61,756 nucleotides of DNA. Origin: an uncultured Alphaproteobacteria bacterium (GTDB taxonomy: Bacteria > Pseudomonadota > Alphaproteobacteria > Methylaequorales > Methylaequoraceae). Location of the stretch: contig CACEWP010000007.1 in the NCBI GenBank assembly GCA_902563305.1, positions 1 to 61,756 of the forward strand, written 5' to 3'. Under the pieces are notes generated by a model that was not told the origin of the DNA, ran no database searches, and saw only the letters and a list, made by a program, of their open reading frames with translations. This document shows positions 54,701-61,292 of the stretch, in pieces; positions within the stretch are counted from its first letter, which is position 1; every line of letters begins with the position of its first letter. A program made the position numbers and the translations under genes.

Positions 54701-55225
54701 TTATTTTAAAACATTTTCGCAAAAATCGTCTAAAACTGAAGAAAACTCTTTTTTGTCTATTTTTTTTGCATTAGTTTGAATGAGTGATCGTTCAAAAACG
54801 ATTGATCCTAAATAACCCAATTGAAGCTTAAATCCTTTAATGAAATTTTTTCCGTTACCTCCTGATGAAGTACATATTAATGAATGTTTATCTTTAAAAC
54901 CCTCTTTCCAATCTTCAGTTGCCCTACTAATCCATGCTATAGCATTTGTAAATATTGGAGAAATGCCCCCATTATATTCAGGACCACACCATATCATAGC
55001 GTTAGAAGTACAAATAAGCTCTTTAGATCTTTGAATATTTTTTGGGAATGATTTATCTTTTTTATAAACTGCTTCCAGTGTCGGAGTATATAAAGGTAAG
55101 CTAAAATCCTCTAATGATACAACTTCACAATTAAACTTCTTTTGATCTTCAATATAATTTTTTATACCAATTGATAATTCAAAATTTGAATTTTTTGTTG
55201 CAGAAATAATTAGCATATTTGACAT
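54701..55225 (-). CDS. NAD(P)H-dependent FMN reductase family protein
   Basis: Flavodoxin-fold oxidoreductase of 174 aa. IISATKNSNFELSIGIKNYI resembles the phosphate-binding N-terminus and WCGPEYNGGISPIFTNAIAW is the family's strongest motif (P-E-Y-N-G). CTSSGGNGKNFIKGFKLQLG follows. Members reduce FMN, quinones or chromate; the physiological substrate is unknown. It is the last gene before the intrinsic terminator and follows the DUF2237 gene by 14 bases. Confidence 0.88.
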   Translation of the reverse strand: MSNMLIISATKNSNFELSIGIKNYIEDQKKFNCEVVSLEDFSLPLYTPTLEAVYKKDKSFPKNIQRSKELICTSNAMIWCGPEYNGGISPIFTNAIAWISRATEDWKEGFKDKHSLICTSSGGNGKNFIKGFKLQLGYLGSIVFERSLIQTNAKKIDKKEFSSVLDDFCENVLK

Positions 55226-55239
55226 TAGGAGATAATAAT

Positions 55240-55617
55240 TTAGTTTAAATCTATTGCAAACTTTTTTAATATTTTGAGGTCTATCAGTTTTAAAACATCA
55301 ATATGAGTAGATAAAAGTATAACTGGTGATGCGCATGCGTTTTTGTAAGCATCTATCCATCTACTTACACAAACACACCATTTATCTCCTGGTTTTAAAC
55401 CTGGAAAATCTAAATTTTCCTTTGGTGTAATTAAATCATTGCCAAGTGAAAACTGATATTCTAAAAAACTTGTATTCATCACAGAACAAATATTATGCTT
55501 TCCTCGGTCATTGGGATGTGATTCACAGCATCCGTTCCTCAAAAATCCTGTCATAGGATTTTTTGAACATTCAACCAGTTTTCCTCCCAAGACATTTAAT
55601 TGTTGTTTTTTTTGCAT
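55240..55617 (-). CDS. DUF2237 family protein
   Basis: Cys-rich 125-aa cytoplasmic protein with the DUF2237 pattern: NVLGGKLVECSKNPMTGF, RNGCCESHPNDRGKHNICSV, GNDLITPKENLDFPGLKPGD and WCVCVSRWIDAY. The family is widespread in bacteria and algae and has no proven function as far as I know; the conserved Cys suggest metal or redox chemistry. It directly follows the YidD-GNAT gene with no spacer. Confidence 0.9.
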   Translation of the reverse strand: MQKKQQLNVLGGKLVECSKNPMTGFLRNGCCESHPNDRGKHNICSVMNTSFLEYQFSLGNDLITPKENLDFPGLKPGDKWCVCVSRWIDAYKNACASPVILLSTHIDVLKLIDLKILKKFAIDLN

Positions 55618-56286
55618 TTAAAGTTTCCTAGCTAATTTTTTATGGGATCCAATCAAAGGAATATTGAATTTTTCTCCGACCTCAATAAACTTATTTCTCT
55701 TATAAAACTTCAGAGCAGATATTCTTGCATTGCACCAAATAATTTTAACTTTGTTTTGTTTTGACTTAATTATAACATTTTTAATTAACATTGAGCCGTA
55801 ACCCTTCCTCATTTCGCCCTCGATGGTAAACATTCCTCTAATTTGAACGTCTTTTTCCATTAAACCTTTCGTGTTTTCAATCAAAGTTAGCCCTGAAACC
55901 AATTTGTGATCTTTAAATATACCATAATGTTTTGTTTTTTCATATGCGTCTTCTTTATATTTTGACAAATTACTTAAATTATTGCTGTATAAATTTATCT
56001 TTCTTAGTTTTTGTATCTCTTTTAATGAAACACTTTTGAACTCAATTTTTTCTCTGACAGGATCAAATCCACTTTTTCCAAATGGATGACATTCTTTTAG
56101 TCTCATGAAACTAAAAAATAAACCTTTAAAAAGACCAAATTTTTTAAGTGACTCTATACAATACTGAGAGCAACTTGGATAAAATCTACATTTTGGTCCT
56201 AAAATTGGAGAAATTATAATTTGATAGAATCTTATTGAAAATACCAAAATAATCAAAATTGGATTTCTTAATCTAACTTTTTCCAC
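55618..56286 (-). CDS. YidD membrane-insertion factor fused to a GNAT acetyltransferase
   Basis: One uninterrupted 222-aa frame holds two known modules. Residues 1-77 are YidD: an amphipathic N-terminus, RFYQIIISPILGPKCRFYPS and CSQYCIESLKKFG, then HPFGKSGFDPV. YidD helps the YidC insertase. Residues about 80-222 are a GNAT acetyltransferase: GIFKDHKLVSG strand pair, acetyl-CoA loop RKGYGSML (160-167), CNARISALKFYKRNKF (185-200) and a C-terminal beta strand. I know yidD as a short gene of about 80 codons beside rnpA and yidC. The start is GTG at 56286 inside cysS (19-base overlap). Confidence 0.88.
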   Translation of the reverse strand: MEKVRLRNPILIILVFSIRFYQIIISPILGPKCRFYPSCSQYCIESLKKFGLFKGLFFSFMRLKECHPFGKSGFDPVREKIEFKSVSLKEIQKLRKINLYSNNLSNLSKYKEDAYEKTKHYGIFKDHKLVSGLTLIENTKGLMEKDVQIRGMFTIEGEMRKGYGSMLIKNVIIKSKQNKVKIIWCNARISALKFYKRNKFIEVGEKFNIPLIGSHKKLARKL

Positions 56287-57647
56287 ACTGTTCCTTCTTG
56301 AGTATCTTCTATTTCAATTTTTTGACTTTTTAACTTTTCTCTGATTTCATCAGCTTTATCAAAATTTTTTTCTTTTCTGGCTTTGTTTCTTTCCTCTATC
56401 AGCATTTCAATAGATTCACTGTAAATTTTTTTAATAGGTTTAGCTTTTTTACTTATTCCTAGTAATTTTAATGACTCGTTAATAGCTTGTATGAGTTTAA
56501 TATCATTACCATTAGATTTATTTTTTTTTAAATTTATTAATTTACTTAATATTCCTAGAGCCTTTGGTGTATTAAGATCGTCATAAAGACTTTCTAGAAA
56601 CTCTAAAAAAAACTCATTTTCAAGAGGTAAAGGAAATTCATAACGTTCATTATGAATTTCTTTAGAGTTTTTATAAATTCTGTTAAGTGTTGTTTTCGAT
56701 TGTTCAAGAATGTCTTTAGTCCAATTTAGAGGTTGTCTGTATTGAGCGCTTATCAAACATAATCGTATTGTCTCTCCATCATATTTTTTTAATAAATCAT
56801 TTACCAATTTAATGTTTCCCAAGGACTTGGACATTTTCTCTCCGTTATATGTAACAAACCCATTATGGAACCAATATCTACAAAATTTACCTGGCTCAGC
56901 ATTAGGTTGAATAGCAGAACAACTTTGGGCAATTTCATTTTCGTGATGAGGAAAGGTCAGATCCACCCCTCCGCAATGAATATCAAAAGGGGTTCCTAAA
57001 CATTTTTTCGACATAGCACTACATTCAATGTGCCACCCAGGTCTTCCTCTTCCCCATGGTGATATCCATCCAGGTTGATTATCATCACTAGGCTTCCACA
57101 ATACAAAGTCTCTTGCATTTCTTTTATATTCTCCAATTTCAATTCTTGCACCATCTAATTGTTCTTGTATACTTCTTCGTGATAACTTCCCGTAGTGTTT
57201 ATAACTTTCAACGTCAAACATGACATGATTTTTTTCAACATAAGCACATTTATTTTTAATCAACTTTTCAATCATTATGATCATATCTTTAATATATTCA
57301 GTGGCCTTTGGTTGTATATCAGGAAGATTTACATTAAGGGATAGCATTTCATCGTTATAAATTTTAAAAAATTTGCTAGTCAAATCTTTTATTGATATTT
57401 TTAATTCATTTGAAGCCTGAATAATTTTATCATCTATATCTGTAATATTTGAAACAAAGGTTACATTTTTAAATTTTGTTTTAAGAACTCGTACAAGAAG
57501 GTCGGTAACAACAGCCATTCTTGCATTACCAATATGAGCGTAATCATATACTGTTGGACCACAGGCGTATAATCTGACATTGTTTTTATTAATAGGAATA
57601 AATTTCTTTTTTTTCTTTGAAAGACTATCAAATATCAAAATATTCAT
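56268..57647 (-). CDS. cysS: Cysteine--tRNA ligase
   Basis: Class I synthetase of 459 aa. YACGPTVYDYAHIGNARMAV holds the HIGH-type motif and the first zinc Cys; the other zinc ligands are in GWHIECSAMSKKCLG and DLTFPHHENEIAQS, all present. The KMSKS loop is NGEKMSKSLGN. The C-terminal helical domain ends with EGTVWKKLD. It overlaps the YidD-GNAT gene by 19 bases and follows the small gene at 57652 by four bases. Confidence 0.97.
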   Translation of the reverse strand: MNILIFDSLSKKKKKFIPINKNNVRLYACGPTVYDYAHIGNARMAVVTDLLVRVLKTKFKNVTFVSNITDIDDKIIQASNELKISIKDLTSKFFKIYNDEMLSLNVNLPDIQPKATEYIKDMIIMIEKLIKNKCAYVEKNHVMFDVESYKHYGKLSRRSIQEQLDGARIEIGEYKRNARDFVLWKPSDDNQPGWISPWGRGRPGWHIECSAMSKKCLGTPFDIHCGGVDLTFPHHENEIAQSCSAIQPNAEPGKFCRYWFHNGFVTYNGEKMSKSLGNIKLVNDLLKKYDGETIRLCLISAQYRQPLNWTKDILEQSKTTLNRIYKNSKEIHNERYEFPLPLENEFFLEFLESLYDDLNTPKALGILSKLINLKKNKSNGNDIKLIQAINESLKLLGISKKAKPIKKIYSESIEMLIEERNKARKEKNFDKADEIREKLKSQKIEIEDTQEGTVWKKLD

Positions 57648-57651
57648 AAAT

Positions 57652-57837
57652 TTATTTTCTTTTTAATTTATTTATTTTTGCTCTAAAACTGTCATTAACT
57701 TTAAAAAAAAATCCATTTTCCTCATGAATCGAACTTCCTTGGGCGTGGTATTTGTTTATATGTCTCAAAAATTTTTCTAAATTTTTGATTTCGTACTCAT
57801 TATCATACAAATCTTTTATCTTTAATTTTTCACACAT
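57652..57837 (-). CDS. Small hypothetical protein upstream of cysS
   Basis: The frame extends back to a TTG at 57906, with ATGs at 57876 and 57837. I favour ATG 57837 (61 aa), because it overlaps the stop of the DUF4177-like gene by eight bases, a normal coupling; the 57876 start would give 74 aa and a 47-base overlap. The product is hydrophilic and basic, with FLRHINKYHAQGSSIHEENG and a Lys/Arg-rich end. I recognise no family. It lies four bases before cysS in the same direction. Confidence 0.5.
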   Translation of the reverse strand: MCEKLKIKDLYDNEYEIKNLEKFLRHINKYHAQGSSIHEENGFFFKVNDSFRAKINKLKRK

Positions 57838-58027
57838 TTCTTTTGAATATATATCGGAATCTTGAACTTTTTCCATCTTTATTAGTGTTATTCTCGCCCA
57901 TGTCAATTACCTCAATTAATTCAAAACCTTTTGATCCCAATTCACAAATAAACTTTTCTACATCTGAATTGTTATGATGTTCTATATTCAAATAGTCAAT
58001 TATTTTATATTCAAATTTTGATTTCAT
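57830..58027 (-). CDS. DUF4177-like small protein
   Basis: A 65-aa protein with the DUF4177 layout: FEYKIIDYLN, then CELGSKGFELIEVI (the L-x-x-L-G-x-x-G-(W/F)-E-L segment) and a final RYIFKRNV strand. The family has no known biochemical role. It is the first gene of the leftward unit that continues into the 61-aa protein and cysS, 56 bases after the stop of the secreted protein at 58084. Confidence 0.65.
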   Translation of the reverse strand: MKSKFEYKIIDYLNIEHHNNSDVEKFICELGSKGFELIEVIDMGENNTNKDGKSSRFRYIFKRNV

Positions 58028-58083
58028 TTTTAATTAATTATTTGAACTAAAAAAATTTATATATAATTTTAATAGTTTGTTTT

Positions 58084-58572
58084 TCATTTACAAACGCCAA
58101 TTAAAGAGTGGAGAGTTTTATTTTTCTTTTTATTTTGTAAAAATTCTTCAAACCTTGATGAATACATAAAGTTTCCATTAAAATCCAAACTAAAAACTCT
58201 ATCTTTCTCTGGAAATCCTACACAATTAAAATCTTTATCGTTAATTTTATTATATCTTATGTCATAAACCCATGAACAATGCATAGGAATAGGATAACCT
58301 GAAGATTTTATAATGACAATTTCAAAAAAATGTGATGTTTTAGGAATATAATTATTATTTTTTGATTGTTTGTTTTTTTCCTGTAAGTTGATGTCTTTTC
58401 GACTTCTAGAAAGTTTAATTTTAAAATTTTTAAGACCTAAGTAATTTAAAATTTTTTCATACTCTGAACCTAAAAAATGCAAACCTATATGTTTTTTTGT
58501 TGTGCATTCTAAAATTTCTTCAGATTTAATAAATATTGGTGATAATATGAAAATAATAATCAGTAATTTCAT
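58084..58572 (-). CDS. Secreted hypothetical protein A
   Basis: A 162-aa protein with a signal peptide (LLIIIFILSPIFIKSEE). The mature part has a Cys early (ILECTTKKH), a stretch HFFEIVIIKSSGYPIPMHCS, DFNCVGFPEKDRVFSLDFNG and a last Cys next to the C-terminus (IGVCK), so two disulfides are possible. I recognise no family. It follows secreted protein B by nine bases in the same direction. The pair is divergent from the plus-strand small-protein series. Confidence 0.7.
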   Translation of the reverse strand: MKLLIIIFILSPIFIKSEEILECTTKKHIGLHFLGSEYEKILNYLGLKNFKIKLSRSRKDINLQEKNKQSKNNNYIPKTSHFFEIVIIKSSGYPIPMHCSWVYDIRYNKINDKDFNCVGFPEKDRVFSLDFNGNFMYSSRFEEFLQNKKKNKTLHSLIGVCK

Positions 58573-58581
58573 TTAAAACTT

Positions 58582-58980
58582 TTAAATTTTATTTTTCTTT
58601 TTTCTCTTTAATTTCAAATCTAAGATTTTTTTATTAAGCAAAATCAATGGATCTCCTTTTACTAACTTACATTTCTTATTTCCCAGGGTTAATCGTGATC
58701 TGTTGATGATATATTCAATTTTTTGATCTTTACTAACGATAATATCTTTCAAATTTGTTCTGTAAGTTCGTTGGTATTGATAGATTTCATAAAGTGATTT
58801 ATCAAGTGAATATAAAACAACTTTTTTATCTATTAAAAACTTTACACCCCAATCATCCACACTTAAGGAATTGTTAAAACAAATTAAATTTTTTCCTTTT
58901 AAGTCATCATCATGAGGTTCTTGAGCAAGGAGAAGATTATTTAAAAAAATAAAAAAAATAAGTGTAATAAATGATTGCAT
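58582..58980 (-). CDS. Secreted hypothetical protein B
   Basis: A 132-aa protein with a signal peptide (SFITLIFFIFLNNLLLAQEP). The mature chain has a Cys pair far apart (NLICFNNSL and NKKCKLV) and alternating strand-like segments (KVVLYSLDKSLYEIY; IEYIINRSRLTLGN) that suggest a small beta barrel or sandwich, ending in a very basic tail. The I-x-R-x-x-L-x-L phrase recalls small periplasmic proteins common in marine Alphaproteobacteria, but I cannot name a family. It is 84 bases from the divergent gene at 59065. Confidence 0.7.
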   Translation of the reverse strand: MQSFITLIFFIFLNNLLLAQEPHDDDLKGKNLICFNNSLSVDDWGVKFLIDKKVVLYSLDKSLYEIYQYQRTYRTNLKDIIVSKDQKIEYIINRSRLTLGNKKCKLVKGDPLILLNKKILDLKLKRKKKNKI

Positions 58981-59064
58981 AAAACCATAATTTATTTTTT
59001 TTTAACTAGTGTCAAGTTTACATATAAAGTTGATAAAGTTTTTATGATAATTTAGACTAATTGT

Positions 59065-59460
59065 ATGTATAGTTTATTTATAAAATTAGCTTTAATTCTT
59101 TTTATTGCCTGTCCTAGCTATTTGAAAGCCGACTGGATAAAGCTTTTTTCCATAAGTGAGGGTGATTTATACATTGATAGCCAATCTATAACAAGACATA
59201 AAGATCGGATTTTCTTTAGCCAATTAGTAGACTACAATAAAAAAAGACCTAATGAAATCTTATCATTCATTTCACACTCAGAATTAGATTGCTTAAGTCT
59301 AAAAATTAGAGATTTAAATTATGAACTCTTTAAAAATCAAATGGGACAAGGAGGAAATTATTACAGTGGAACTCCAAGTAAAAAATGGAAAAAGTTTAAA
59401 AATGGTACAAGTGCACATTTAGTGAATAAATTACTTTGTGAAAGAGTTTATAAGAAATAA
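59065..59460 (+). CDS. Secreted protein resembling surface-adhesin E domain (paralogue 1)
   Basis: A 131-aa protein with a signal peptide (LALILFIACPSYLKADW, cleavage likely after KA). The mature start WIKLFSISEGDLYIDSQSI and the later LVDYNKKRPNE, SHSELDCLSLKIRDLNYELF and the C-terminal LLCERVYKK follow the pattern of small surface-adhesin E-like proteins (W, then Y-x-D, then a Cys pair closing the sheet). The gene at 60142 has the same plan. It begins a rightward series of four small genes. Confidence 0.7.
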   Translation: MYSLFIKLALILFIACPSYLKADWIKLFSISEGDLYIDSQSITRHKDRIFFSQLVDYNKKRPNEILSFISHSELDCLSLKIRDLNYELFKNQMGQGGNYYSGTPSKKWKKFKNGTSAHLVNKLLCERVYKK

Positions 59461-59483
59461 TTTAATTATTTTAGAATAGATTA

Positions 59484-59864
59484 ATGACTTCAAATCATTT
59501 TGCAGATATCGTATTATCTATTCATTTTATTATAGCATTTTTTATAGTTAGCTTATTTTTTGTTATACCGTTTGGGTATAAATTTAAATGGAATTGGATT
59601 AAAAATAGAAAATTAAGATTATTTCATATAATTTTAATGTTTTTTGTAACATTAGAAACAATTTTGGGTATTACATGCCCTCTAACAATAATAGAAAATG
59701 ATTTACGTGGAATTATGACGTCTAATTCATTTATAAATACATGGATTAGTAAGATTTTATTTTTTGATTTTCCGAATGAATATTTCTTGATAACCTATAT
59801 ATTATGTTCTTTGTGGACAACATTGATTTGGATAAAATTTCCTCCTGAAAAATCAAAAGATTGA
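59484..59864 (+). CDS. DUF2784-like membrane protein
   Basis: A 126-aa protein with four hydrophobic segments. FADIVLSIHFIIAFFIVSLF, WNWIKNRKLRLFHIILMFF, ITCPLTIIENDLRG and the C-terminal TTLIWIKFPP fit DUF2784 (the C-P-L-T-x-x-E-x-x-L-R phrase is the best marker). Function is unknown. It lies 23 bases after adhesin E-like paralogue 1, and the next gene starts at a TTG overlapping its stop. Confidence 0.8.
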   Translation: MTSNHFADIVLSIHFIIAFFIVSLFFVIPFGYKFKWNWIKNRKLRLFHIILMFFVTLETILGITCPLTIIENDLRGIMTSNSFINTWISKILFFDFPNEYFLITYILCSLWTTLIWIKFPPEKSKD

Positions 59865-60103
59865 GTGAATTTAAAAAAATATTAGACTGGTTCAGTAAAA
59901 ATTATTTAAAAATAATTATAATATTTATTATTCTTATTTCTGTTTACTTTTTTGTTAGTCTTCTTTTTCCAATTTTTCAATTTTTTGGATTTATAATTGA
60001 AACAATTTCTATTATAGAAGATTCTTTTAATGAGCTGAAAGATAAACTTGAAAATAAAAATTTTGATTTTAAAAAATTCTTAGAAAAAAATGACGAAGCA
60101 TAA
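59861..60103 (+). CDS. Small single-pass or hairpin membrane protein
   Basis: An 80-aa protein: an amphipathic start, a hydrophobic core IIIIFIILISVYFFVSLLFP running into FQFFGFIIETISII, and a charged C-terminal helix (DSFNELKDKLENKNFDFKKF). The start would be TTG at 59861, overlapping the DUF2784 stop in TTGA, which suggests coupling. No family is recognised. A later internal start is possible but none is ATG in the N-terminal part. Confidence 0.5.
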   Translation: MSEFKKILDWFSKNYLKIIIIFIILISVYFFVSLLFPIFQFFGFIIETISIIEDSFNELKDKLENKNFDFKKFLEKNDEA

Positions 60104-60141
60104 AATAATTGAAATATTTTATTTTAAATCTAGATTGAATT

Positions 60142-60534
60142 ATGTTTAAATTTTTTTTTACTTTGATCTTCTTGCTTGATTTTCAAATATCGGCAAAAGC
60201 TAAATTTGATAAACTTTTTTCAGGAAAGGATGGATCAATTTTCTATATTGATTTTCAAACACTTTCAAAAAATCAAGAAATGAGGATTATTACAATAATG
60301 ATAGATTTTCTGAATCCCAATGAGAACGGTGATCTATCCAGAACGATAAAAAGAGAAATTAATTGTAATGAATTCATGTACAGAGATTTAGAGGTTAATT
60401 TTTTTAAGGATAACTTAGGTAAAGGAAAATTAAGTCGGGGATCAGGTTCGATTAACAATCCAAAATGGATCTATTCTCCTCCAGGAGGTTCGAGTGGTGC
60501 TATCATCAAAATAGTATGCAATATCAATTTATGA
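60142..60534 (+). CDS. Secreted protein resembling surface-adhesin E domain (paralogue 2)
   Basis: A 130-aa protein with a signal peptide (FFFTLIFLLDFQISAKA). KFDKLFSGKDGSIFYIDFQT, MIDFLNPNENGD, REINCNEFMYRDLEVNFF, KDNLGKGKLSRGSG and a last Cys in KIVCNINL align segment by segment with the protein at 59065 (NQMGQGGNYYSG there). The two are therefore duplicates placed around a DUF2784 gene and a small membrane protein. It ends four bases before the convergent 51-aa gene. Confidence 0.7.
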   Translation: MFKFFFTLIFLLDFQISAKAKFDKLFSGKDGSIFYIDFQTLSKNQEMRIITIMIDFLNPNENGDLSRTIKREINCNEFMYRDLEVNFFKDNLGKGKLSRGSGSINNPKWIYSPPGGSSGAIIKIVCNINL

Positions 60535-60538
60535 GAAG

Positions 60539-60694
60539 TTATAATGTTTTATAGAATATCGGCTTCTCTAGTCTATCAAATTTCTTTTGTAGACTTGAGA
60601 AAATTCCATAAAAAATCAATATCAATATTATTAAAAGTGGTAAAAATTTTTTTCTTTTAAGAAGAAAATGGAATAATTTTTTTAAAGATTCCAT
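60539..60694 (-). CDS. 51-aa membrane protein resembling DUF5989
   Basis: Reading the minus strand by hand gives a complete ATG-to-TAA frame of 51 residues. It starts MESLKKLFHFLLKRKKFLPL, continues with a membrane helix (LLIILILIFYGIF) and ends LEKPIFYKTL. DUF5989 proteins have the same plan: a basic FL-x-x-RKKFW-LLP start, one helix and a P-F-I-Y-T-L-F-like end. In other genomes DUF5989 accompanies SxtJ-type proteins and carbamoyltransferases; none is here. The stop lies four bases from the convergent gene and the start 67 bases after ytoQ. Confidence 0.6.
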   Translation of the reverse strand: MESLKKLFHFLLKRKKFLPLLIILILIFYGIFSSLQKKFDRLEKPIFYKTL

Positions 60695-60761
60695 CTTTTA
60701 GAATTGATCGTTAAGGTTATTACCATTATTTTTTTATTATGCTAATAATTTATATAGAACA

Positions 60762-61208
60762 TTAAAGTGATTCCTTTAAAATGTACTTTAGAATCCTTAC
60801 AACTTGATGCTCGTTATTTGCAACTGCAGATGCTGAGGCATCAACCTCTTTTAATGCATGTTGATTTTCTTCATTGTGAATAACAATAATAGATTTGTTT
60901 AAAGCTGAAGCAAAACCTGCGTCAAAAGCAGCGTTCCATTGTTTATACTTTTCGCCAAACTTCACAATTACCACGTCACAATCTTTTATTGATTTCTTTG
61001 TTTTAATGGAATTAATTTTAGCTCCTTTATTGTCTTTCCAAAAATTTTTATCTTCAGAACCTAAAATTTCAATACCACAATTGTCCGATGCACTGTGATC
61101 TGTTACAGGTGAAGTGAATTTAATATCCAAATCTTCTTTTTTGCAAAGATTTATAATTTCTTTTCTCCAATCAGTATGAATTTCACCTGATAAATAAACG
61201 TTTAGCAT
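60762..61208 (-). CDS. YtoQ family protein
   Basis: A 148-aa cytoplasmic protein with the YtoQ pattern: VYLSGEIHTDWRKEI, FTSPVTDHSASDNCG, VIVKFGEKYKQWNAAFDAG and a C-terminal NNEHQVVRILKYI. The fold is expected to resemble nucleoside 2-deoxyribosyltransferases (the Y-L-S-G-E start and the W-N-A-A-F-D-A-G segment), but the substrate is not known. It is divergent from the M23 peptidase gene with 84 bases between, and precedes the 51-aa gene. Confidence 0.88.
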   Translation of the reverse strand: MLNVYLSGEIHTDWRKEIINLCKKEDLDIKFTSPVTDHSASDNCGIEILGSEDKNFWKDNKGAKINSIKTKKSIKDCDVVIVKFGEKYKQWNAAFDAGFASALNKSIIVIHNEENQHALKEVDASASAVANNEHQVVRILKYILKESL

Positions 61209-61292
61209 TTAATCATCTCTCCTAAAAATTTTTTCGTTTACATTAACTTAAATAATTCTTTAATAAATAAAAACAAATAATATATATTTAAT

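Noticed and set aside
60539-60694. Possible frameshift in the 51-aa DUF5989-like gene
   Set aside because: On a first reading I miscounted a T run; a recount shows six T and one intact frame.
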